Translations under genes and position numbers: made by a program
Source: Zygnema cylindricum
Taxonomy: Eukaryota; Streptophyta; Zygnematophyceae; Zygnematales; Zygnemataceae
Length of the DNA: 29,363 nucleotides
Assembly (NCBI GenBank): GCA_037447655.1
Contig: JBBHKE010002233.1
Span: 1 to 29,363, forward strand
Direction: 5' to 3'
Part shown: one piece after another, positions 10,476 to 19,160 of the stretch
Numbering within the stretch: the stretch's first letter is position 1
Layout of the letters: every line of letters begins with the position of its first letter
The notes under the pieces: generated by a model
The model's input: only the letters and a program-made list of their open reading frames with translations
The model's database searches: none
What the model was told of the DNA's origin: nothing

Positions 10476-10501
10476 TCAAATCACCTCGCGAGGTGATTTG
10501 A
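10476..10501. other. Perfect 26-bp palindrome
   Basis: A perfect inverted repeat without spacer centred on TCGCGA between 10,488 and 10,489, with half-site TCAAATCACCTCG. It is GC-richer than its surroundings and lies inside element C, just left of the nested hAT-like MITE. Confidence 0.9.
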
Positions 10502-10527
10502 TGTAAAGTTTGAACATGTGCTAAAAG

Positions 10528-10910
10528 TAGAGTTGGGTATCGAGGACCTTTTGCCGATATTCGATATATATATATCGAATTTCAGGTACCCGATAATCGA
10601 TATATCGAAAACTAACTTATCGCGATATATTGCCGATATATCAAGGCATTAAAAAAAAAATTTTTTTTTTCCCCCCCCCCCCCCCCCCCCCCTGAGCCCG
10701 CGTGGGGGGGGGGGGGGGGGGGGTGGTATCCGTATGGTTTTCCGTACCATTTTCCGTACTACGACTGTACGGACACCCAGTTTTTGCGATATATATCGCG
10801 ATAATTGATGTTGGTCCTGGTACGATATATCGAGGAATCTGCTCGATCGATATTCGATATATCGAATATCAAAATTATCGCGATATGAATTTACCCGATA
10901 CCCAACACTA
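10528..10910. mobile_element. hAT-like MITE with C22/G20 hairpin
   Basis: Termini TAGAGTTGGGTATCG and CGATACCCAACACTA are inverted repeats with one mismatch, starting TAG and ending CTA as many hAT elements do. The flanking octamers GCTAAAAG and GTTGAAAG agree at 6 of 8 positions, consistent with an aged 8-bp target duplication. The interior is full of self-complementary CGATATATCG words and holds A10, T10, C22 and then G20 runs. No coding capacity. Confidence 0.75.
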
Positions 10911-11127
10911 GTTGAAAGGACGCGAAAGTGGGTCGATATGCGCTAGACGACAAATTGCATCGACCTAGACGACAAACTACTGTACGTATAAAGTTTAAAG
11001 GTATCGCAACTTGTACGGTGGTAATTCTATTTTTTGGTACGGTTGTGGCTTTCTCGTTTTTTTCTAAGTTATGGAGGAAAACGACAGAAAATAATTGTAA
11101 CTTTAGCACATGCGAAAGTACCCTTAG

Positions 11128-11395
11128 AGCCGTACCGCGTAAGTTTCAACCGTACATAAAAATAGAAAAAACGAAAAGTAGATTTTGAGTCATCGTCAAA
11201 TTAGGATGTACCACATGTTGTCATTTGGTGTTCTTCGACCCACGGCCACGCCAAAAAACGTCATCTTCAAACATTTATTTAAAACACAGGGCCGATGTGT
11301 TTTAAAACAAAGTAATTTTGAAAAAAAAAAACACGTATTTGCACGTGTAAATTTTTTTACAAAAATTTCAAACGAATTCAACTATTGAAGCAACG
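11128..11395. other. Short stretch, no recognised gene
   Basis: Frames of 61-67 codons occur on both strands and nothing is recognisable. CACGTATTTGCACGTG near 11,331 is a local inverted repeat. Confidence 0.3.
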
Positions 11396-11884
11396 GTGAA
11401 AGGTACACTATTCGTTATTTTTTGTCCGTTTGCGTCCATCAAAGTACACAAATTGTTTTATTTTGTTGAGTTTCGTTCGGTACAAACTTTTCCATTCCAG
11501 GGGTTTGAAAATAACGATACCATTTCACAAAATCGTGAGAAATATTTGAGGGCGCCTAGCAAGTCGCACACGACGCCTCTCTCAAGTAGCCTCACATTCT
11601 CTCCTTTAAACTTCATCACTCCTTCAAAGTTCACTATTCCTCATCCTTTCACGAGGCGGCTCTACGCTGACCGGTGGGAAGTTGGAGAAAACAGTGAGAG
11701 TGTCGTGTTTCGACCACTACCAAAGGTATTCAAACACTTTTTTTGCTTCAAAGCGCGTGGAATTTGCCAAAGAGGAAACCGTACATTAAAGGTAGCGGAA
11801 ACGACACTTCTTCAACCATGGATATCCTCCATGGCAGAGTGTTGGAAGGCTGAACGTCTACAAATGTCATGCAAGGTTATGTGA
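11396..11884 (+). CDS. Hypothetical 162-codon open frame, doubtful
   Basis: This is the longest open frame in the 7-14 kb region that is not low complexity. The product is not recognised. It is Phe/Ser/Thr/Pro-rich in its first 80 residues and has a basic, Cys-containing second half (GICQRG, MAECWKAE). No signal peptide, membrane segment or family motif is clear. CAAAGGTATTC at about 11,721 and AAAGGTAGCG near 11,788 could be donor sites, so part of the frame might be an exon. A chance frame or a gene fragment carried in a repeat is at least as likely. Confidence 0.2.
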   Translation: MKGTLFVIFCPFASIKVHKLFYFVEFRSVQTFPFQGFENNDTISQNREKYLRAPSKSHTTPLSSSLTFSPLNFITPSKFTIPHPFTRRLYADRWEVGENSESVVFRPLPKVFKHFFCFKARGICQRGNRTLKVAETTLLQPWISSMAECWKAERLQMSCKVM

Positions 11885-12440
11885 CGTTCAAAGCAATTTT
11901 TCACAATTTGGTGCGTCTTCATAGATTGTACACTGTCGACAGCCATCAAGGGCATTGTCGACGTATACAATCGTCACGCCCTTAAGTAACAACTTTGTTT
12001 GGTACACACAAGGACACCTGAAATCCGGGTCCGTCGGATCTGCGCTAAAAAAAAAGTTTCTTCGCTAGGTTACAAGTACACGGAGATGCACTGTAATTGG
12101 TCCATTACGCTGATTTGGTTACATTGGATCTGCCATCGGGATCTTCACAGTAAAATAGGTAAAAGTACAAAATCTGACAAATCGTACACCGTCACGTCCT
12201 TTTACTCTAATTTATTCATTACTTTAATTTGGGTTTTTTGCCGTATGTTTAATACGTGATCAATAGCTTTACACTAAAATAGGTACAATCTCATTCCGCC
12301 TTTTATTCTGAGCGCAATTTTACGTGCGATCACGATTATTTTAATCCATATTTCGTAATTTTCTACTTAACAAAGTATCATTTTGTACGGCCTGCAATTT
12401 CCGTACACCACATTATTCAAGAAGATCTTAAATTTAAATT
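11885..12440. other. Intergenic with stem-loop
   Basis: GATTGTACACTGTCGACA at 11,924 pairs with TGTCGACGTATACAATC ending at 11,972, a hairpin with an approximately 17-bp stem. The remainder is GTAC-rich and AT-rich. An 86-codon frame (11,999-12,259) is not recognised. Confidence 0.4.
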
Positions 12441-12572
12441 ATTAACGTTAATTCACCACAACCTTAACTAACGTAAAAAATAAAATAGTGTTATTAATTA
12501 GATTTCAGGTTTTGGGGTCAAAACTTGGGGGTGCCGATATAGCGTTCATAACGCTAATAACGATTCAAGGTG
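12441..12572. repeat. Decayed A/B-type MITE fragment
   Basis: The right end AACGCTAATAACGATTCAAGG at about 12,550 matches the family terminal sequence. The TTATTAACGTTAATTCACCA and AATAGTGTTATTAATTAG words further left fit a decayed inner part. The left terminus is not clear. Confidence 0.5.
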
Positions 12573-13487
12573 TTCTGTACTGTACTGTAGTGTACTATAG
12601 TTGTATACTCTCTGCTCATTAGAATTCGAACCATTGATAGTGGCACACTTTGTTATTTCATGAAGAATGCCGGCAGCCTAGCAGGATTACCGTCTTCACA
12701 ACCGTCAGTAATATACGAGAACAGGCTGTATGTACTATGTACGGCTCATCCGGGAATGGTACGAGTTAACGACTCTTTGGTAAACGACCATTGATATGAT
12801 TGGATTCAGCGTCGTCCCCCAACAATTCTGGAGCCGCACCACGTGTACGGACGTTTACACTGGATAGTTTGCACGGTCGAACTGTACGTAGTGCAAACTG
12901 TACCAAAAAAAAACGCTGCGCACTGACGTCACTACATCGTAAGAAATTGTCCGGTACGGCCCGATATAGTCCGATATGGCATTTTGCAGTGTTTTAAAAC
13001 CAGTGGGCTCTAAAAATTAATTTTAAAAGTGATTTAGCTAACGAAATTTCACACAAACAAAATACAATAAGACAAACAAAAACGAAGATGTCATTTCATG
13101 CGAGCTTATTTGAGAACACATTGTACCAAATTTAGTGTGGATCACCATACGAAGTGAGCTATAGCCACTGGTTCAAGAAAGGCACACAAATTGTTGTGGT
13201 AGCACACATATTTGTAGCATAGTTCTTAACCATTTTAACTTCTTTGGTTGAAGGCACAAAATATAAATAAAGGTTTCGGGTTTAAGTAAAAAATGTAAAA
13301 ATATTGAAATAAAAATATTGAAATTTTTAGTTCAATGTTTTTCTTTCGCGTTGGGAATATGTCTGGGCAACTTCTGTCGTAACTTTTGTCGTTTGTTTCA
13401 TCCCTGGTCATTTATGTGGAGAGATTGGAACAAATTTTATGTTTAAAAGGTTTTAAACGGGACTCACATTTAAGTCTAGCTGAAACG
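12573..13487. other. Intergenic, no recognised gene
   Basis: GTAC-rich until about 12,990 (for example TACTGTACTGTAGTGTACTA near 12,576), then AT-rich. A 65-codon frame at 12,800 is unrecognised. Confidence 0.35.
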
Positions 13488-13935
13488 GGAGGGAGAGATG
13501 GAGGGAGAGGTTGGAGGAAGGGAGGAGGGGAGGGAGGGGGGGAGGGAGGGGGGAGGGAGGGAGGAGGGAGGGAGGGGAGGGAGGGAGGGAGGAGGAGGCG
13601 GAGGAGGAGGGAGGGAATGAGGTGGAGGGATGGAGGGAGATGGAGGCAAAAATGGAATGTGGAAGGAAATATCAATATGAGCAGAAGGAGTGAATGGAAA
13701 AGGAAAGGAAAAGGGAAGAAGGAGAAAACCAAGAAAACGACAAGAGAAGGACAAGAAAGACGAGGGAAGACGGGAAAGACGAGAAAAAGACGAGAAAAAG
13801 ACAAGAATTGGACAAGAAAAGACAAAAAAGGACAGGAAAAAACCGGAAAACACAGGAAAAAAGCCAAGAGTAAGACGAGAAAAGAAAGTGCGAGAGTTCA
13901 GAGGAGAGAAATGAAAGGGTCGAGATTGGAGAGGA
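13488..13935 (+). repeat. Purine-rich tract (GGAGG then GAAAAGACAAG)
   Basis: From 13,488 to about 13,640 GGGAGGGAGG repeats, then GAGAAAAGGAAAGG and GACGAGAAAAAGACAAG repeats to 13,900. Frames of up to 185 codons on the plus strand and 161 on the minus strand are compositionally extreme (Gly/Arg/Glu/Lys; Ser/Pro/Leu/Phe) and open in several overlapping phases, which is what a purine tract produces. Not called as genes. Confidence 0.8.
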
Positions 13936-14560
13936 GACCATAAAAATGAATTAAGCATCACGGAATAGTTGTCACGTCACATTCTTCATATTAAACCGAA
14001 TTTTTGGTAGTATTCGCAGTTAATAGTTTTTTATTGGTCCAAATTTCTTCGATTCTACATTTTGTACAGCAGAATCGAAACCTGGTCAAATATATTTGAA
14101 AAAAAGAAAAGGAAAAAAAAAAAAACTTGCGGGACATAACCTAAAAGCTGAAAAATAGATAATGGGCAAAAGTTTAACGAAAGTTAAACAAAGACGAAAA
14201 ACTATAACGCATAAAGAGTTAGAGGTAAAATTTATACAATAGTCCTTTAAATACACTTACAAACCATTTAGACCGTCTCCAACTTTCCAATACTTCAAAC
14301 TTTTCTCCTGGTGGGAATTCGAGAGGATAACAAAAACACTCTCCTCTGAAATTGTAATTTTGATCCGATATTGAAATTTGACTTCAGCGGTCATAAATTA
14401 GGAAAGTCCTAATGAGATATCCTCCGCATAACCCCTTTCGTGACCTAATGGAGTCAAAGAAGTCAAGAGTCGTCTAATGATTATGTCGAAAAGATTAAGA
14501 TTTATTTATTTTGACCTCAATCCTTTTTGATGTCTATTTTGATTTTCATGTCGGTTTTAA
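13936..14560. other. Intergenic, downstream of the SGNH gene
   Basis: AT-rich stretch with no recognised gene. It lies downstream of the minus-strand SGNH gene. Confidence 0.4.
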
Positions 14561-14885
14561 TGTCGATGTCAAATCCCGACCCCAATATCATGTGCATGTG
14601 AAAGTCAATGTAAAATGTCAAAAAGTCAAAATGTCAAAGTGTCAATGTCCAGCGTCCAATGTCATAAAGTCAAAATGTGAAATGTGAAATGTTGATTGTC
14701 ATATGTCCAAAGTCAAATGCTGAATGTCAAAAGGTAAAAATGTCAACTGTCAGAGTCAATGTCTAATGTCTAATGTCTAATGTCTAATGTCAAATGTCAA
14801 ATGTCAAAAAGTCAAAAACTCAAAATGTCATACAATGTCCAATGTCGATGTCCGACGTGAAATGTGAAACCGGAAATGTGAACAT
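14560..14885 (+). repeat. AATGTCA 7-bp array
   Basis: Dozens of AATGTCA/AATGTCT/AATGTCC/AAAGTCA units, best conserved at 14,755-14,815. It abuts the stop codon of the minus-strand SGNH gene, so it probably lies in that gene's 3' untranslated or flanking region. Confidence 0.85.
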
Positions 14886-14903
14886 CAGAAGTCATGTGAA
14901 GCG

Positions 14904-15626
14904 TTATTGCTTCCACCTAAGCATAATGTTCAACATGACTTGGACTGCAGCTCCGTAAGTCGCTTCGTTATAGTGCATTCCATCATGAGTACAAGTACCT
15001 CCACAATTTCTCGACAGGTCTCGCAAATTCACAAGAAACACCGGCCCTTTCGGAAAAACAAGATTACTTTGAACAACTCCTTTAGTGTACGCATTGATCA
15101 CTTCTTGCGTCATCCGCTTCCGTTTTCGTTCCGTATTAAGACGAGAATTAATCAAGTCGGGCATGGAAACCCACACAAGCATCGGCCAAGATGGATAGGA
15201 TTTTGCGACTGTTCTCGTTTCTTTGGAAATGAAACCTTCCTCTAAGTCTTCGATCGATACTTTGGAAGAACCACAAACTCCAGATCTCAAAAATTGAACG
15301 ACACCTTCCCGAAGTTCTACCATAGAATTTTTGTAGTCTTGAGGATCCGTAATCCACAACATATGCCATAAACTCGCCCCCATTATTATCAAATTTGGAC
15401 AAAGATTATCTTCCTCAAAACTGTGAAGGACTTCGGTAATGTTTGTCACATATGGCCTCCATCGAAAGGATATTTTGATGTTATATTCATAAATTTGGTG
15501 GTCAAAATCAGAATGTCGTTTGAAAAGTATGGGTCCCATAGCTTCTAATGAGGGCACAAGAAGACGAAGTAAAGACACGACGAAGAATCGTGTTTGAGAA
15601 TCACCTGCGAAATCATTTGAAATCAT
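14904..15626 (-). CDS. SGNH-type O-acetyltransferase/esterase domain, CASD1/Cas1p-like
   Basis: 240 codons. Family motifs appear in order. FAGDSQTRFF at residues 6-15 is the SGNH block I with nucleophile Ser10, corresponding to the FIGDS motif of CASD1. KISFRWRP (51-58) and NLIIMGASLW (78-87) match the mid-domain blocks, followed by MLVWVSMPD (149-157) and QEVINAYTKGVV (174-185). HDGMHYNEATYG (214-225) is the block V DxxH, giving Asp215 and His218. In animals and fungi this domain sits at the N-terminus of a protein with a many-spanning acyltransferase region and O-acetylates glycans in the Golgi lumen. Here neither the membrane region nor an N-terminal anchor is present. The frame opens only nine residues before Ser10, and GATTTCGCAG just before GGTGATTCT could be a splice acceptor, so an upstream exon encoding a signal or anchor may exist. 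The pyrimidine tract before it is weak. Substrate unknown; plant wall-polysaccharide or other glycan acetyl groups are an inference. Confidence 0.75.
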   Translation of the reverse strand: MISNDFAGDSQTRFFVVSLLRLLVPSLEAMGPILFKRHSDFDHQIYEYNIKISFRWRPYVTNITEVLHSFEEDNLCPNLIIMGASLWHMLWITDPQDYKNSMVELREGVVQFLRSGVCGSSKVSIEDLEEGFISKETRTVAKSYPSWPMLVWVSMPDLINSRLNTERKRKRMTQEVINAYTKGVVQSNLVFPKGPVFLVNLRDLSRNCGGTCTHDGMHYNEATYGAAVQVMLNIMLRWKQ

Positions 15627-15892
15627 AATCTGATCAATCGATTTGGCAGTTAATTATCTTTCCACGAATTTTTCTTCATCTACAATTTTTTTAATTATAA
15701 TGACGGATGTCATAATGTCATAATTGTGTGCCAATTTATGATAGAATAATTCCATGTACAACATGTAGCGTAACTAATATTAAAATTCTGCAATGGTGAT
15801 GACATTTCCGTTCAATCATAGGATGTAGCATTTTTGTAATAAAATGTATGTTTTCTCAATGATAAAGGTTGTTTAAATGATATGGTTTATTT
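15627..15892. promoter_or_regulatory. Upstream region of the SGNH gene
   Basis: Sequence 5' of the minus-strand gene. In frame, the codons upstream of the ATG close at a TAA about 27 bases away, so the frame cannot extend without splicing. I see no convincing TATA box or additional exon. The function as promoter is inferred from position only. Confidence 0.3.
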
Positions 15893-16112
15893 CCCCCTCC
15901 TCTCTCTCTCCTCCTTTCTCCCCTCCCTTTACAATGATATTGCAACATGTTCTCTCCTCCCATCTCTCTTATCCTCTCCTCTCCCTCTCCCTCTCATCCT
16001 TCTCTCTTCCCCATTCCCTCTCCACAACCCTCTCCATGTTTACTCCACGACGACGACTTAATTGCTCCCTCTCCTTCTCCCTCCCCCTCTCCCGCTGTCC
16101 CTATCGTCCTCG
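15893..16112 (+). repeat. Pyrimidine (CTCTCC) tract
   Basis: CT-rich with CTCTCC, CCCTCT and TCTCTC words, about 270-490 bp upstream of the SGNH start. Serine/proline frames inside it are low complexity. Confidence 0.8.
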
Positions 16113-16421
16113 ACTTATTCCTCCACTCTATATCCTCCACTCTCCTCAGACACCTTTTGTCCTCTAGCGACTTCCGTACCAAGTACTCGTCCAACGCGAG
16201 AGGTCCGGACCTGAAAAAACGCCACGTGGCACCTCTCAGAGGACTCGTCAGAGGGTTCCGTACAGCAAAAAGTTTTTCCAGTGAACCGGAGAGCGACAGG
16301 TGGCAATGGACGGTCAAAGCTAGGGCTCCGCAAAAGACAAAAAAGAGATTTTGAGATTTTTGTCTCCAGTGGCCATGATGGTGGTACGTGGCACTGGGGG
16401 ACCTCTCCAGCATAGGCATGG
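16113..16421. other. GC-richer segment, no recognised gene
   Basis: More GC than its surroundings (CCACGTGGCACCTCTCAGAGG near 16,222). Frames of 72-141 codons overlap on both strands and none is recognised. CACGTGGCA and GGTACGTGGCACTGGGGG words recall the GCCACGTG units at 180-420, so it may be a related degraded repeat. Confidence 0.3.
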
Positions 16422-16706
16422 TAAAACCCTAAACCCTAAAAAACCTGAACCCTACAAAATCTAAACCCTAGAAAACCCTAAACCCTAAAAATCTTAAACC
16501 CTAAAATACCTAAACCCTAATAAATCCTAAACCCTAAAATCCTAAACCCTAATAAATCCTAAACCCTAAAAATCCTAAACCCTAAAAATCCTAAACCCTA
16601 AAAAATCCTAAACTCTAGAAAATCCTAAACCCTACTAAATCCTGAACCCTAATAAATTCTAAACCCTAATAAATCCTAAACCCTAAAACTTCCTAAACCC
16701 TAATTT
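16422..16706 (-). repeat. Interstitial telomere-like array (CCCTAAA)
   Basis: About 30 CCTAAA/CCCTAAA words in a 16-17 bp dimer, AAATCCTAAACCCTAA(T), i.e. one perfect AAACCCTAA unit alternating with one TCCTAAA variant. The strand written here is the C-rich one. It is too regular in its dimer form to be a young capped telomere end and is better read as an interstitial array amplified as a dimer. Confidence 0.8.
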
Positions 16707-17645
16707 TTTTGAAAAAACCTAACATTCTGAGAATCCGTGCAATTAATGTTTCCTAAACACATTTATATGCAGCTTGAGTGTGACAATTGTCACACCACAA
16801 TAATATCGCCATCAATGAACTTTCTCTAAAAGTTCGCCTATTTAAATATCCGGCATTTATGGTTCTGATATGCTAACGGATAGTACAGTACTGCACCTCT
16901 GTGCATCGGATAAAAAATATCTCCGTACAGTACGAAAGGATTTAATCTTCGTACAGTGCACCGTGTATCGCTATTATTGATAATGTTTTTTTCGCCACTT
17001 AGAGGCGCCGTAGATTCCGCCGCTCTCCGGTACAGTAGTTCGCTGAACTTTTTAAAGGGGGCGTAAATTCTGTCGCTCGCCGCTAGTTCGTTGAACTTTT
17101 CATTTTTTAGGGTATTGAATATTTAAAAAAATTTGAAATCTGAAAGTCAAAATAAGGTACGAATTTTAAAAATTCCGAGTAATCGTTAGTTTAATCCGTG
17201 CGTGTTATGCGCATGCGACATCTATGCTAAGTTGCTAACCATTCTGACATTTTCGTACGCTTTTACAAATCTTAAGTTTCGTCTGCCCGTACAGATTTTA
17301 TTCAATACGTTGTACGAGTCACTTTTTACCTTCGCTGGTACAAATATGTGGTCACAATTTGCTGTCATAGATTCTTTGAAGATTTCCAGAATCGTATTCA
17401 TCTATTACGTGGACCAATAACATTTTGCCACGGAAATAAAATGTCGGTTACTGACCCGACAAAATGGAACGATGGCTTCAGTAAACGATTTTTTGACGTT
17501 TACTGAGTCCGCCTAATGGAACAACGCTATTAATTATTAAAGACGGAAAATATTTGTTTTCCTTTATAAGATTTTAGTATCAGCGGAAAAATCTAACTCC
17601 AAAGGAGGTCAAATACGTGACGTCATTGCACGGAAATACACCCAG
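16707..17645. other. Intergenic, no recognised gene; short duplication
   Basis: GTAC-rich intergenic sequence. A degenerate tandem duplication occurs at 17,003-17,102: GGCGCCGTAGATTCCGCCGC ... TTCGCTGAACTTTTTAAA, then GGCGTAAATTCTGTCGC ... TTCGTTGAACTTTTC. A 72-codon frame at 17,202 is not recognised. Confidence 0.4.
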
Positions 17646-17862
17646 TACAGTGCGAATTTAGTGCGAGCTTCGCCAGTTAAAACAGTTTTTCCCCTAGCAC
17701 ACTTGTCAGATTGTGAATCTGACGGTTACAATTGAAAAGCGAGACTGTCAGCTTCCGATTGGCGGTCTCTAATAGAGGATTGGACAGTGTGCACGGAGAA
17801 AATTTGTTTTAAGTAGCAGAAGATCTACTAACAGTCTAACACTAATAGCGATACTCGATGTA
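17646..17862. mobile_element. MITE family A, copy A3
   Basis: CGCCAGTTAAAACAGTTTTT, CACACTTGTCAGATTGTGAA, GGCGGTCTC, GTGTGCACGGAGAAAATTTG and AACACTAATAGCGATACTCG match the family order. The ends are diverged. Confidence 0.75.
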
Positions 17863-18423
17863 CTATACTCTTTTGATTGCGTTGTATAAAAAAAATTAAA
17901 AATAAAAAAACTCAGGGTACCAGTATTGTACGCGCATACTATTTCGCACTTTGAGCCTATCAATAATGGCGGGAAGTGAATTCGACTTTAAATTCGGTTC
18001 TAATTCCGCCCTATGTACCCTAATTGTTGTACATGACCATATGCATCCGAACATGAGGACGAACAATGATGTCCGTACGCTGCCTCAACGGTATGGAGCA
18101 GAAAAAGACAAAGTCCCGGGATGATTTTTTTGCGGGGATCAACTTCCAAATTTAGACGAATCACGTTCAATTAATTTGAGATGGCTAAAAATTTCCATAG
18201 AATATTCACGGGCGATTTTATTGGATCCTGTTACTATTCTAGTTTTCTCTTTCCAAAAAGTACACGCGTAATGAAATTAGGAGCCCGTCAGATTTCCCGC
18301 GGCTACACCAATGATTGACCTTTTTTACGGTGTACTTTTGGAGGTCATTTGCGTCTTCATAACAAGTACGTTTCTGACACAAAAACAGGCGTTTTGAGCC
18401 AATTGAGGCGTACCCTCCCTTCA
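17863..18423. other. Intergenic between MITEs
   Basis: No recognised gene. A 64-codon and a 61-codon minus frame lack motifs. Confidence 0.35.
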
Positions 18424-18650
18424 AAAACTGTGAATCGTAATTACTATTTAGCGTTAATGTTTTTTTTGCTACTTAAAACATCTTTTCTCCGTACACATTT
18501 GTCTAGTTTTCAATTTAAGAAAGCCATTCGGAAGCTGAGAACATCACCTTTCAATCGCAACCCTCAGACCCACAATCCGACAAATGTGTACGGGGAAAAG
18601 ATGTTTTAAGAGGCGAAAAAAACATTAACACTAATTACGATCCACGGTTG
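18424..18650. mobile_element. MITE family A, copy A4 (CAACCG-type ends)
   Basis: CTGTGAATCGTAATTACTAT to TAATTACGATCCACGGTTG. It has the central variant CATTCGGAAGCTGAGA and the TAATTACGAT terminal variant shared with copy A10, which mark a subfamily distinct from copies with GACCGCCAATCG and TAATAGCGAT. Confidence 0.85.
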
Positions 18651-18748
18651 GAGAGCCCTTACGGCCCTTGCACCCCTGTGCGCATTTTTGAAAGTTTGAA
18701 TTTACACAGTTACAAGAGATAACGGCCGTCAAAAGATTGAATGTACGG

Positions 18749-18791
18749 ATTGACTGACTGACTGACTGACTGACTGACTGGCTGACTGACG
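18749..18791 (+). repeat. (GACT)n microsatellite
   Basis: About ten GACT units with one GGCT interruption. Confidence 0.9.
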
Positions 18792-18937
18792 GCCGTTTGC
18801 CAAAAGAGTCCAGAATCTCAGACCGCGTAAGCTTCCAATCCGGCGAGCATGTTTCTGCTGACCCTGATTGACGGCGTCAGAAAATTAGCCGGCCAAGTAC
18901 TATGCATAACCTGCCGGCTGTTCTGCTTGGTAGCCGT

Positions 18938-19160
18938 TACACCGTGAATCGTTGTTAAGGTTAATGCTTTTTTCGTCTCTATAAGCATCTTTACTCCGTA
19001 CACGCATGTCGGTTCCTAGATCTGACGGTGGCGATTGAAAGGTAAGATTCTCAGTTTCCGATTGACGGTCATACATTGAAAATAGGACAAAAGTGTACGG
19101 AAAAAAGATGTTTTAAGTTGCGAAGAATTTTTTTACGCTAATAGCGATACGAGGTTGGTA
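18938..19160. mobile_element. MITE family A, copy A5
   Basis: TACACCGTGAATCGTTGTTA to GCTAATAGCGATACGAGGT. The centre GATCTGACGGTGGCGATTGA and CCGATTGACGGTC is the reverse orientation of the family core. Confidence 0.85.

Larger units (their letters stand above)
9927..11127. mobile_element. Inverted-repeat element family C, with nested insertion
   Basis: The left end TTAGGGTACTTTCGCATGTA has its inverted match ACATGCGAAAGTACCCTTA at 11,108-11,126, giving a terminal repeat of about 18 bp. A related end (AAAGTTTCGGTTACATGGG, then CGCCCTTAG) occurs at 25,270-25,302. The interior frames of 66-86 codons are not recognisable and no transposase is seen, so the element would be non-autonomous. No target duplication is clear. 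Confidence 0.6.

Noticed and set aside
13386-13943. A 185-codon plus-strand frame and a 161-codon minus-strand frame.
   Set aside because: Both come from a purine tract that lacks stop codons in several phases. The products are Gly/Arg/Glu/Lys or Ser/Pro/Leu/Phe low complexity without motifs.
15994-16419. A 141-codon minus frame in a GC-richer segment.
   Set aside because: Half of it is the CT tract; other overlapping frames on both strands are equally open, and no motif is seen.
16422-16706. A true chromosome end.
   Set aside because: Unique sequence, MITEs and genes continue on both sides, and the units are degenerate dimers.
18749-18791. A direct-repeat array as a possible CRISPR or other spaced repeat system.
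   Set aside because: Plain 4-bp GACT microsatellite without spacers. Nowhere in the window do direct repeats of 20-40 bases with regular unique spacers occur, and the context is eukaryotic.
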